A stretch of 22,268 nt of DNA, taken from NCBI GenBank assembly GCA_905372235.1, contig CAJPOF010000039.1:1-22268 (forward strand), in the 5' to 3' direction. Below the pieces are notes generated by a model that was not told where the DNA came from, searched no databases, and saw nothing but the letters and a program-made list of their open reading frames with translations. The DNA is from an uncultured Treponema sp. GTDB taxonomy: Bacteria > Spirochaetota > Spirochaetia > Treponematales > Treponemataceae. Shown here one piece after another: positions 8,601 to 15,781 of this stretch. Each line of letters starts with the position of its first letter. Position 1 is the stretch's first letter. The position numbers and the translations under genes were made by a program.

Positions 8601-10405
8601 ATCCGTTCGTTATAAACCCTTCCAAGTTCCTCGATTTTTTGGGTTATCTCGGAATTGATTCCACCTTCCTTTTGGCTGTAAAGTCTTTCCACGGCAGAAA
8701 TCTGGTCGGAAAGGCTTTCCGTGGCGGCGGAATACTTTTGAGCCAGTTCCTCAAAACGGGCGTCATAATCTTTGGAGAACAGCTCGATTTTTGCCATGTA
8801 CTTGTTTTCATGGTCGTCGTAGATTTCGTTCACTTTTGAGTCAAGCCGACCGTACACCTCGTTGTATTTTCCTTCAAGGTCGGAAAGATGCGCCAAAAGC
8901 GTAGAATCCGTTTCTTCAACCGACTTGTTAATTTCAAGCAATCGCTGCTCGTTCTTTGCCTTCAATTCGTCTATGGATTTTTTTACGCCATCTTCGTTTG
9001 CCTCGATGTTTTTCAGGAACTGCACCATTTTCTCGCCGTTCTTCTGGTTCATCTCGTTGAGTTTTGCCTCATAGCCCGAATTTATCTTTCCCACGGACTC
9101 CTTGTACTTTTCGTTCAGTTCGATGACCTGCGCCTTGCATTTTTCGAATGCCACAGCGATTTTTTCCTGAATATCTTTTATACTTCCGTCCGATTTTTGT
9201 ATCGAAACATCGCACAAAGACTTCAGTTTTTTGTCCGCATCGTCTATCTTCAATCGCAGCGCCTCGAACCTTCCGTCATTCTTGGAATCCACTCCTTTTA
9301 GCTGCGCATCGTACTTTTCATGGGCGGAAGCGATTTTTTCCTGCAATTCAAGAATGCGTTTTTCGGCTTTTGCGTTCACGTTTTCAAGAAGACCGGCATA
9401 TTTTGCCTGAAGAATAGCAGATTTTTCGTCCATCCCGCGAGCGATTGAATCCGATTTTACCTTCAGTTTTTCGCCGAGTTCCTTGTAAACCTGCTCGAAT
9501 TTCTGATTCAAATCGGAAAGTTTTGCAGAAACGCCGGTCTCAAGAGCCGCAATCTTTTGCGAAACGGCATCCTTTGAAGAAGCGGCACTCTCGACTATCA
9601 GGCGTTCCATATTTTTCACCTGATTTTCCAAATTCGCTTCCAATTCGGATTTCTGTGCGTCCAATTCCTTGATGTACGCATCCGCCCTCTGCTTTGCCTG
9701 CTCGCTAAGATGATTGAACGCCTCAGTTTCCAAAGTTTCCGCCTTTGAAGAAGCGTCTTCGTAAGCGGAATCGATGCTTTGCGTTATGTCGGAAAGAACT
9801 TTTTTTCCTTCAAGAACAAGCCCGTCGAGTTCGGTTTTTATTTTGTTTCCCCTGTCATCGTATTCTTCAAGAAGCCGACCGCCAATCGCCTTTAACTGCT
9901 CGGCGTTCAGTTTTGAAAAATCCGACGAAATCTGCGGAATGCGTTTTTCGATTGAATCGACACTTTTTTTCTGCTCAAGGATTCTGGAATTCAAATCTTC
10001 AACGATGACGGACTCTTTTTTAACATTCGAAAGATTTTCTTCGACCTTCAGCGTCATCTGCACAAGTTCGTCCAAAACTTTATCGTAATTCTGAAGTTTT
10101 TCTTCAATCGAGTGAACCGAATCGGAATCCTCTTTCAGATTTTCTGTAAGCGTCTGAAAATCCTGAAGCTGCTGCTCAAGCCTTTTTACAGCCGCGACAG
10201 CCCTCATCTGTTCCGCCTCGACATCCGTCTTTACCGCAAGAAGAGATTTTTTTTGACCTTCAAAATATTGGTCAAATTCGGACTGACGTTTGTCGGCGTA
10301 CCTTTTGACCTTTTCCATAGAATTCTTATCCTTGTCAAGCAAGTGAAAGGTATAAGAGATTCCTGTGGCAACAGCCACCGCTATTATTATAGTAAGAACG
10401 GACAT
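5612..10405 (-). CDS. SpiroCoCo-type giant coiled-coil protein (1,597 aa)
   Basis: Very long coiled-coil protein of the type described in spirochaetes as SpiroCoCo; its role is not established. Residues 3-21 form one hydrophobic helix. The basic stretch after it (about 25-45, Lys/Arg-rich) suggests by the positive-inside rule that the rest is cytoplasmic. From about residue 28 to 1540 the protein is almost all Glu/Lys/Gln/Leu/Ile heptads without Pro-rich breaks. Residues 1556-1597 change character: RLTPEDRDSIKRLKHQGWTT followed by VEIAAATKRS and VAEVEMVL, a compact helix-turn-helix like the small C-terminal HTH of DUF6115-type proteins. The ATG at 10405 has GGTGGGGA about 7 nt upstream. It is the last gene of the minus-strand block, 60 bp after the HAD gene, with its own candidate promoter at 10468-10496. 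Structural scaffold or chromosome/cell-shape roles are possible but unproven. Confidence 0.88.
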   Translation of the reverse strand: MSVLTIIIAVAVATGISYTFHLLDKDKNSMEKVKRYADKRQSEFDQYFEGQKKSLLAVKTDVEAEQMRAVAAVKRLEQQLQDFQTLTENLKEDSDSVHSIEEKLQNYDKVLDELVQMTLKVEENLSNVKKESVIVEDLNSRILEQKKSVDSIEKRIPQISSDFSKLNAEQLKAIGGRLLEEYDDRGNKIKTELDGLVLEGKKVLSDITQSIDSAYEDASSKAETLETEAFNHLSEQAKQRADAYIKELDAQKSELEANLENQVKNMERLIVESAASSKDAVSQKIAALETGVSAKLSDLNQKFEQVYKELGEKLKVKSDSIARGMDEKSAILQAKYAGLLENVNAKAEKRILELQEKIASAHEKYDAQLKGVDSKNDGRFEALRLKIDDADKKLKSLCDVSIQKSDGSIKDIQEKIAVAFEKCKAQVIELNEKYKESVGKINSGYEAKLNEMNQKNGEKMVQFLKNIEANEDGVKKSIDELKAKNEQRLLEINKSVEETDSTLLAHLSDLEGKYNEVYGRLDSKVNEIYDDHENKYMAKIELFSKDYDARFEELAQKYSAATESLSDQISAVERLYSQKEGGINSEITQKIEELGRVYNERIENLKKSLADSFSEAKERTDLLSNATVESNGKIAALEVDLDEKMQFVRQKYTGLFEDALRKAQKEEDEAYEKLSAEARNNIEKFSSSMDSKISELKGELDGTLAVISGSLKSAIDETEGRVSRIEAKCDLSMEKISLVEPELNEKIRSISEEMQKFREEANNKIIQINGMLDDSSEKIRRACDEHEIEALKDVDLKVRTINSNIEKFQVVAENKISALSESIKSSTEKLQGFVEDTAKNIKFACEKQETNALNDVSQKLSAYKKDIEYKLSRLEVSGIDVDRLENNLKAAMEAVSKRVLGDFDSFTSLQQKHQAEFAASFEADSQKIGAELQALEAKIDGLKDFSLGNMTQKLRGFEEEFAKNLKMHEDKINEDFSNWKTDLDGKVTAFIGHYEDQRKSLEESYTDGLKQKLAQLVVKNEEQTARVNEEIDSTRENALSQIEEVKKLVQSFAGEIQSKIERTNESASEYIKSTTDRTERTMLSELEKIKKTLLDDMESFRESVKNSQETGTSSISAALGEFNTWKLQLNHQLDETKRLYSSELEGLRQQTVQKVKDAQDFIDNEYRQLIDSSTRKAENASGELERKILDFSREYREKQETLAHKIEELDGKASDSVRTYEERSKEIIEQLQSMYSQMLQDTEDRVREQNADSARKLQELRASIQAASEQNRNEQGALVMKMQEDSNAMQSQMSELLKELQNVKNQMSVYEKADSMKRQLDEKISGLEDDFERLESFRTTALNLTTQYNQICKMKESIESQMANFESEKQKIDSIGQRYESMIKLSATIDEKIRGLNTTYDELQNMEVRVRYFQENLASLSGRYDRLEQKNDVIDRVLKDVDQSFENLKELESRLKNCSIQTENLPLAIKDIQHDVDELLRNSPKITEATGRLSTLYQLIGDSQKRLDDINSARNGIGRTEQRLHELSAEIDSKFKILEKLVRTDLEKEPRQMSSRLTPEDRDSIKRLKHQGWTTVEIAAATKRSVAEVEMVLDFPE

Positions 10406-10465
10406 TTTTATTCCCCACCCAAAAATGCGTTTTTCTAATAAAAAGCTCGGTCTGTATAAGACAGG

Positions 10466-11149
10466 CTATTCTAGCACAATCTCTTTTAATTGACGATAGT
10501 TTGAAAAGCAAATATCCGCTTCTTTTGCGTCTAAATGGAACAATTTTCTGAATCCGGTTCTGATGAATGCGCTTTTCATTCCTGCATTTTTGGCTCCCCG
10601 TACATCGTATTTTATGCTGTTTCCGACGTACAGGATTTTTTCAGGCGGAACGCAAAGAATCTCGGAAAGCCTCAAAAATGAATGCGGAGCGGGTTTAAGC
10701 ACGCCAATCGCTTCTGTTCCCAAAACTGCGTCGCAATATTTTTTTACGCCCCAAATATCGCCTTTCTGTTCCGGCGGAAAATCCGAAAGAAGCGCCAATT
10801 TGAATCCCGCTTTTTTGAATGCCTCGAACGCTTCAAGAACTCCCGGAAAGCAGGGAATCCTAAGAAAATATCGTTTTAGATAATCGTAGACAACTTTTTC
10901 AAGACGACGCTCGGCTTCCTCGGCATCGCACTTTAGCCTGCGCCCCATGAGTTCAGCCTGGATTTCCCGAAAATCCGATTTTGTGAAAATCCTGTGCATT
11001 TCGTTCCGGACCAAACCGTATTTCAAAAAGAAAATGCAATGTCTGGCATAATAAGGCAAAGCCCGAACCGTCAAACTCCACGAAGGATACAGCGTTCCAT
11101 CGATATCAAAGGCGATTGCCTCAATCTCTCCTAAATTCTTAACTAACAC
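10466..11149 (-). CDS. HAD superfamily hydrolase (putative phosphatase), GTG start
   Basis: Cytoplasmic haloacid dehalogenase-fold hydrolase, most likely a phosphatase acting on a small phosphorylated metabolite. Motif I is FDIDGT, with nucleophile Asp15 and general acid/base Asp17. Motif II is LLSD with Ser122. The motif III lysine is Lys152 in VLKPAP. Motif IV reads VGNSIKYDVRGAKNAGM (175-191), with Asn177 where many members have the first acidic residue, while Asp182 is kept. The helical region between residues 25 and 100 is the cap (C1 type). The length of 227 aa is typical. The start is GTG at 11149 with GGAG 5 nt upstream; no later start keeps motif I. It lies 75 bp after the beta-barrel gene and 60 bp before the coiled-coil gene. 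The substrate cannot be predicted. Confidence 0.9.
   Translation of the reverse strand: MLVKNLGEIEAIAFDIDGTLYPSWSLTVRALPYYARHCIFFLKYGLVRNEMHRIFTKSDFREIQAELMGRRLKCDAEEAERRLEKVVYDYLKRYFLRIPCFPGVLEAFEAFKKAGFKLALLSDFPPEQKGDIWGVKKYCDAVLGTEAIGVLKPAPHSFLRLSEILCVPPEKILYVGNSIKYDVRGAKNAGMKSAFIRTGFRKLFHLDAKEADICFSNYRQLKEIVLE
10468..10496 (-). promoter_or_regulatory. Candidate internal promoter for the coiled-coil gene
   Basis: On the minus strand TCGTCA (10496-10491, four of six matches to TTGACA) is followed after 17 bp by the extended -10 TGCTAGAAT (TAGAAT at 10473-10468). It sits within the last codons of the HAD gene. A transcript would begin near 10461 and have a leader of about 55 nt before the ATG at 10405. 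Confidence 0.45.
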
Positions 11150-11224
11150 AAAATCTCCGATAAAATAGATTCAAGTTTCTTGCATTGCGCCGCATTTTTA
11201 TCCGCAAACTTACGGATTTCCGTT

Positions 11225-12886
11225 TTAGAACACAAATTTCGCAAGAAGGGAAATTCCCCCGCTCCGTGAAATATAAGAGCCTGCATAAAGCCTAGGTTTT
11301 CCCATAATCAATTTTACTATATCGTCTCCTGCAAGGGCAAGACGGACGGCAGACGAAACCTTGAATCCCGCCTCAAAATCAAAGAACGGAATCATGTCCT
11401 TGCCGCCCGGATAAAAGCCCAAGAGCGCATCAAAAGTAAAAAACGCCGTCCTCGACTGGTAGGAATATGTGGCTTGAAGTTTCTGAAAATGAATATTCGC
11501 AGGTCTTGAAGCCCATGCGCTTTCCCATTCCGCGCCGAAAATGCCGACTTTTGTTTTATAGGAAGCGGATGCAAGCGTGTTGAACTGGAACATATCCTTT
11601 TTGGAATATACGTAAAGCCCCGCCACACGGCTTGAATCATCGTTGTAATCCGCTGTCAGAGTTCCGTTTCCGAACGCCGTCTTTCTTATTTCCGTAAAAA
11701 GCCTGAAACTTAAAAATTCTTTCACGGGAAGCGAAAAATCGAGCTTTCCATACCAATCCGTGGATTCGCCCGGAATTTTTCCAAGCACGGAAAAAGCGTT
11801 TTTCATCTCAAGCGCATGAATTTCCGGGGAATAGGAATCCATGCCTCCGGAAACAGAAAGTTTTACGTTCCTTGAGGAAAACGGAACGGGAATCGTAAAG
11901 TCCGCTCCAACGGAAAACGGAACCAAAACCGGATTTCCGCCGATGTCGTTTCCCACGGCCAAGCCGACTTTTCCTGTCGCCTTTACAAAATCGTTTTCAT
12001 ATCCGGAGTCAAGGCTGAACCTGCCGCTGTTTGAAAAACGCTCACCGAACGAATTTATCATATCAAGCGAAAGGCTGTATTTTGAATCAAACCCGATAAA
12101 AAAATCCTTGTATTTAAAATCAAGTTTTGCGTTCGGCAAGAGAGCCACGACGCTTATGTTTTTCGCATAATCCGGAATCGGCGTGGAGGAAGTTCCGACG
12201 ACAGTTCCGTACCTTCTGTACCACGAACCTTCAACCGCACCGGCAAACGAAAAACCTTTCGGAAGATTCATGGAAAAAACTTCATGAGTTTTCATAAGTT
12301 CCCTTGTCATGTCGCTCATGTTCTCGTTCTGATTTTGAAGTCCGTCGTTCAGACTTTTGTAAAGCCCCGACGCTACGCATTTTCCTTTGCCGAACGAAAA
12401 CGTTTTTTCCGCCGAAACGGACGTGTTCTTGTCAAAAAAAACAGACGAACGGGAATTTCGAGCGTAGCCGTTCATCGTTTCGTGTCCAAAAGAAATCTTG
12501 AACGGATTAGGGCCTGTCTGATTGTATACGGAAAAATTTCCTACGAAAAAACCTGGATAGCCGATTCCCGCAAGCCCTTCCGCATAGACTGATTTTTCGA
12601 CTGCGTTCGATGTTACTTTTTCCTCGAACAAAGAAGTTTCGCCTGCGCTCGCGTCCGGAAGCCTTGGAACAAGTTCCGAAGTCTGCCTTATCGGAAGAAC
12701 CTCGGAATAGTCGGGAACGGCGTTTTTTCCGACTTTAGGAGATGAAAACTGAGCCTGAGCCGGCGAATTGGAAAGCACGGAATCCTTTTCCGACGTTTTG
12801 CTCATAGAATTTTCTTCAGCACTTTGAGAAAAGAAAAGCGTTCCCGCAAAAACAAAAATTGTCATAAAAAAAATGATTTTTTTCAT
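11225..12886 (-). CDS. Putative outer-membrane beta-barrel protein (553 aa)
   Basis: Predicted secreted protein, probably an outer-membrane barrel; the specific family is not recognised. Residues 1-23 are a signal peptide (MKKIIFFMTIFVFAG...SQSA). Residues 24 to about 90 are a Ser/Pro/Glu-rich linker. The rest, to the C-terminus, shows alternating polar and hydrophobic strands rich in Gly, Tyr, Phe and Ser, and ends in LLAKFVF with a terminal Phe, the usual barrel-insertion signature in diderm bacteria. A longer frame begins 4 codons earlier (12898), but that ATG has no ribosome-binding site, whereas GGAGA lies 5 nt before the ATG at 12886. The gene begins 16 bp after the TPR gene, so the two are probably co-transcribed and may act together, for example with the TPR protein as periplasmic partner. 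Transported substrate or ligand is unknown. Confidence 0.8.
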   Translation of the reverse strand: MKKIIFFMTIFVFAGTLFFSQSAEENSMSKTSEKDSVLSNSPAQAQFSSPKVGKNAVPDYSEVLPIRQTSELVPRLPDASAGETSLFEEKVTSNAVEKSVYAEGLAGIGYPGFFVGNFSVYNQTGPNPFKISFGHETMNGYARNSRSSVFFDKNTSVSAEKTFSFGKGKCVASGLYKSLNDGLQNQNENMSDMTRELMKTHEVFSMNLPKGFSFAGAVEGSWYRRYGTVVGTSSTPIPDYAKNISVVALLPNAKLDFKYKDFFIGFDSKYSLSLDMINSFGERFSNSGRFSLDSGYENDFVKATGKVGLAVGNDIGGNPVLVPFSVGADFTIPVPFSSRNVKLSVSGGMDSYSPEIHALEMKNAFSVLGKIPGESTDWYGKLDFSLPVKEFLSFRLFTEIRKTAFGNGTLTADYNDDSSRVAGLYVYSKKDMFQFNTLASASYKTKVGIFGAEWESAWASRPANIHFQKLQATYSYQSRTAFFTFDALLGFYPGGKDMIPFFDFEAGFKVSSAVRLALAGDDIVKLIMGKPRLYAGSYISRSGGISLLAKFVF

Positions 12887-12902
12887 ATCGGTCTCCATGT
12901 TT

Positions 12903-15767
12903 TTAATCGGCGATAATTTTTACCCTTTTAGCCTGACGGCTTTCAGGATACAAAGTTTTTAAAAGTTTTGCGGTCTCATTCGCATCTTTTCGAAGTCCCG
13001 CCGCCTTGAACGCCTCATACGCCCCGTAAAGCGATGCGGAAGCCTTATCGGATGAATCTCCCATTCTGTAATATTCTGCGGCTTTTAGATAAAACCGAGC
13101 AGACTCGCTGTCATTCTCGGATTTTCGGGCAGCATTTCCGAGAAGTTCGGCGTTTTTTGCCGCATCGGAATGTTCATTTTGAATATCGTTTTCCTGAAGC
13201 TCAAGAAGTGTTTCTGCAAGGCTAAGCGCATCGTTTTGAAAGTCGGGATTTTCGTAATACAAAGCCGCAAGTTCCGTTCCGATTTTTCTTCCTGAAACAG
13301 AATTTTGTTCTCCGGCGTTTTCGTATTCGTTTTCTTTTTGAACGATTTTCTCGGATTTCCCGGACGAAAGCGATTTTAATTCAGAAAAAAGTTTTTCGAT
13401 TCCGTCGCCCTTGGATTTTTCCGCATAGTTTTCAAGCAAAAAAGATGCATATTCCATGGCTTTGCCGTAGTCTCGCTTAGCCCTATAAATAGAAATCAGA
13501 TTTTTTGCGGAGCTGTAGACATATGAACTTTTAGGATATTTTTGAATCAACTGGCGGTACTGCAAAATCGCCCTGTCGGGATTTCCGTTTTCCGAAAGAC
13601 TTTCGGCAGAAAAATAACGAGCTGCGTCAATGAAAGAACCCATCGAAAATATTTTCGTGTATTCGTCAAAACGTTTTACAGCCTTTTCATAGATTTTTGC
13701 GTTATAAAAAACTTCGCCTCGACGGTACATCGCCTGCTCGGAAAGTTTTTTTTCGGGAAACCTGACATACACCGCCTTGTACGCTGAATCCGCTTTTTCA
13801 AACAGATTTTGCTTTTCGTATAGTCGGGCAAGATAAAAAAGGCTCTTCATTCCAAAATCGTCCTTCCGCTCCGAATGTTTTTCCAAAAGTTTTTCAGCCT
13901 CGGCGTAACGATTGAGTTCCGAAAGAATTTCTGCGTAAAGTAGAACGGATGTTTCTTTCTGCTCGTCGGAAAAAGAAACATTCAAGGCGGAAAAAGCGTG
14001 CACCGCCGCTAAATCGTATTTTGAATTCCGAACGGCACAATTCGCTGCCGCAATCTGAGCGTCGTAGTAAAGTTCGTGGGAAGGATTTTTTTCAGCGAAC
14101 GAACTTAAAGTCCGGTAGGCTTCCTCGGTTTTTCCCTGCCGGAACTTAGAATAGCCAAGATAAAAATCCGCATAGGAAAGATAAGTTTTGTCCGTGTCGC
14201 CGGGATTTTTTATGAATGAGGAAAAATTCTCCTCCGCCGACTTCCAAGAGCGAGTTCCGAACAATCCAAGACCAAGAACATATTTTGCTTCAGGCGTTTT
14301 TAAGCCGTCCACTTCCATCAGGGCTTCTTCATGACGTTCCAGACGAAGAAGGATTTTTGAACGGTTCAACCGCTCTTCGTCGGTCAAAGTCCTGGCTTCT
14401 TTAATTTTTCGATAGACCATATCCGCACCGTTCAGATCGCCCGACCTTGCAAGGCTCAATGCGTGAAGTTCCGTGTTCTGATTTTTTAAAAGAAAACTTG
14501 CGTTCTGATAGTCATCCGTGCAATAGTATGCAAGCGCAAGGAAGAACCTTGTGTCTTCGTCCAACGGAACAACATTTTTGGCGTAACGCTTCACCTTTTC
14601 CCAATCTTTCTGAACAGCCGCATATCTTGTAAGAAGGATAAAACTTTCCCTGTCCCAAATAGTTTCGTTCTCTTTGTTCAAAATTCCACGGCTTTCAAGA
14701 ATCATTTTTTCGGCAGTACGGGAACTTTCTTCGTCGGGATTTTTGCCTGCGGCAATCTGGGCGCGGTACAAAAGAGCATAAAGGAACAAATCGACAGGAA
14801 CATTTTTTTCGGCTTCGTCAAAATAACTCACGGATTTTTTGAATTCCCCTTGGGAAAAAGCGTCCGTTCCAAGACGAGTCCAAAATTCGCCCAAAAGGTC
14901 AGGATTTTCGCCAAGATATTTTTGGGCATTGGAAAGAACCGTTCCCGGCTCTTCGGAAACATACTTTCTGTGCAACGAAGAAACTATGTATGCTTTTTTT
15001 AGCGCATCGGCAGCCAGAGATTTTTCTCCGCTTTCAAGGACGCTGCAATAAAGTTCGTAGGCTTTTCCGTAATTTCCGATTTTTTCGTACGCTTCGCCCG
15101 TAAGTTCGGCAAGCACAAGATAGACGGGCTTTTTCAATCCGAGTGCAAAAAAATCATCCTCGGAAAACTTGGAATAAAGCGTTACGGTTTCCTGCTCCTT
15201 TCCGCTTTTGTTGTATGCCTTGCAAAGCCTAAGGACACATTCTGCGTACTGTTCCGCAGTAAAAAGATTTCCGTTTTCAAGCACGAACTCGTAAAGCGGA
15301 ACGGAAGAATTAAAATCGTTCGCCTTAAAAAATATTTCGGCGGAATTAATCACGGAAATAGAAAAAAATTCTTCCCTTGCCTTCATACATTCCCGGTATG
15401 CATCCAGCGCCTTTTTCGTATCGCCTGAAGGCTCGTACGATTTTGCAAGCCAGTAGCACGATGATGAAAACATTTTCGAATCCGAAGCGTTTATTTGAAT
15501 AGAATTCAGAAGAACCTTTTCCGCCTCGTCGTACATACCGAGACGAACAAGACATTCGCCTTTTTTTAAAATCGCATCGCATTTGAACGGAGAGTCCGGA
15601 AAATCGTTTTCGATGCGTTCGGCATATTGGATAACGCCCGGAAAAAATCCTGAATTATAAGAAAACGAAAGCTGGTTGTAAAGAAAAACATCCGTCTCAA
15701 AATCTACGGCAAATCCTAAAGTCGGAATCAGAAGCAAAAGAGATAAAAGACACAATTTTTTTTTCAT
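12903..15767 (-). CDS. Secreted tetratricopeptide-repeat protein (954 aa)
   Basis: Predicted periplasmic TPR solenoid, likely a protein-protein scaffold. The signal peptide is MKKKLCLLSLLLLIPTLGFA. It has no lipobox, so it is not obviously a lipoprotein. Helical repeats fill nearly the whole mature chain. Clear units include GECLVRLGMYDEAEKVL (about 70-87), FYLGYSKFRQGKTEEAYRTL (about 535-554) and a block at about 639-779 with FYLARLYEKQNLFEKA, RRGEVFYNAKIYEKAVKRF and AILQYRQLIQKYPKSSY. The last block resembles the TPRs of BamD/YfiO and CpoB-type envelope proteins. The frame is open 21 codons further upstream (15830), but that would overlap the preceding gene and hide the signal peptide; the ATG at 15767 has AAGGA 9 nt upstream and lies 14 bp after the preceding stop. 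It sits between a secreted unknown protein and the barrel candidate. Confidence 0.87.
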   Translation of the reverse strand: MKKKLCLLSLLLLIPTLGFAVDFETDVFLYNQLSFSYNSGFFPGVIQYAERIENDFPDSPFKCDAILKKGECLVRLGMYDEAEKVLLNSIQINASDSKMFSSSCYWLAKSYEPSGDTKKALDAYRECMKAREEFFSISVINSAEIFFKANDFNSSVPLYEFVLENGNLFTAEQYAECVLRLCKAYNKSGKEQETVTLYSKFSEDDFFALGLKKPVYLVLAELTGEAYEKIGNYGKAYELYCSVLESGEKSLAADALKKAYIVSSLHRKYVSEEPGTVLSNAQKYLGENPDLLGEFWTRLGTDAFSQGEFKKSVSYFDEAEKNVPVDLFLYALLYRAQIAAGKNPDEESSRTAEKMILESRGILNKENETIWDRESFILLTRYAAVQKDWEKVKRYAKNVVPLDEDTRFFLALAYYCTDDYQNASFLLKNQNTELHALSLARSGDLNGADMVYRKIKEARTLTDEERLNRSKILLRLERHEEALMEVDGLKTPEAKYVLGLGLFGTRSWKSAEENFSSFIKNPGDTDKTYLSYADFYLGYSKFRQGKTEEAYRTLSSFAEKNPSHELYYDAQIAAANCAVRNSKYDLAAVHAFSALNVSFSDEQKETSVLLYAEILSELNRYAEAEKLLEKHSERKDDFGMKSLFYLARLYEKQNLFEKADSAYKAVYVRFPEKKLSEQAMYRRGEVFYNAKIYEKAVKRFDEYTKIFSMGSFIDAARYFSAESLSENGNPDRAILQYRQLIQKYPKSSYVYSSAKNLISIYRAKRDYGKAMEYASFLLENYAEKSKGDGIEKLFSELKSLSSGKSEKIVQKENEYENAGEQNSVSGRKIGTELAALYYENPDFQNDALSLAETLLELQENDIQNEHSDAAKNAELLGNAARKSENDSESARFYLKAAEYYRMGDSSDKASASLYGAYEAFKAAGLRKDANETAKLLKTLYPESRQAKRVKIIAD

Positions 15768-15781
15768 AAAACAAAATCCTT

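Noticed and set aside
5612..10405. Many long open frames on the plus strand opposite the coiled-coil gene
   Set aside because: They are antisense shadows of a low-complexity Glu/Lys-rich gene. None has a good start signal or a recognisable domain.
10422..10436. A 15-base exact match between 10422-10436 and 21885-21899, both upstream of minus-strand genes
   Set aside because: The word is simple AT-rich sequence around TGCG and lies at different positions relative to the two promoters. A match of this length can arise by chance in a window of this size.
11200..11217. Small hairpin ATCCG/CGGAT between the barrel and HAD genes as a minus-strand terminator
   Set aside because: The stem is only 5 bp and on the minus strand it is followed by A residues, not T, so it would not terminate the block.
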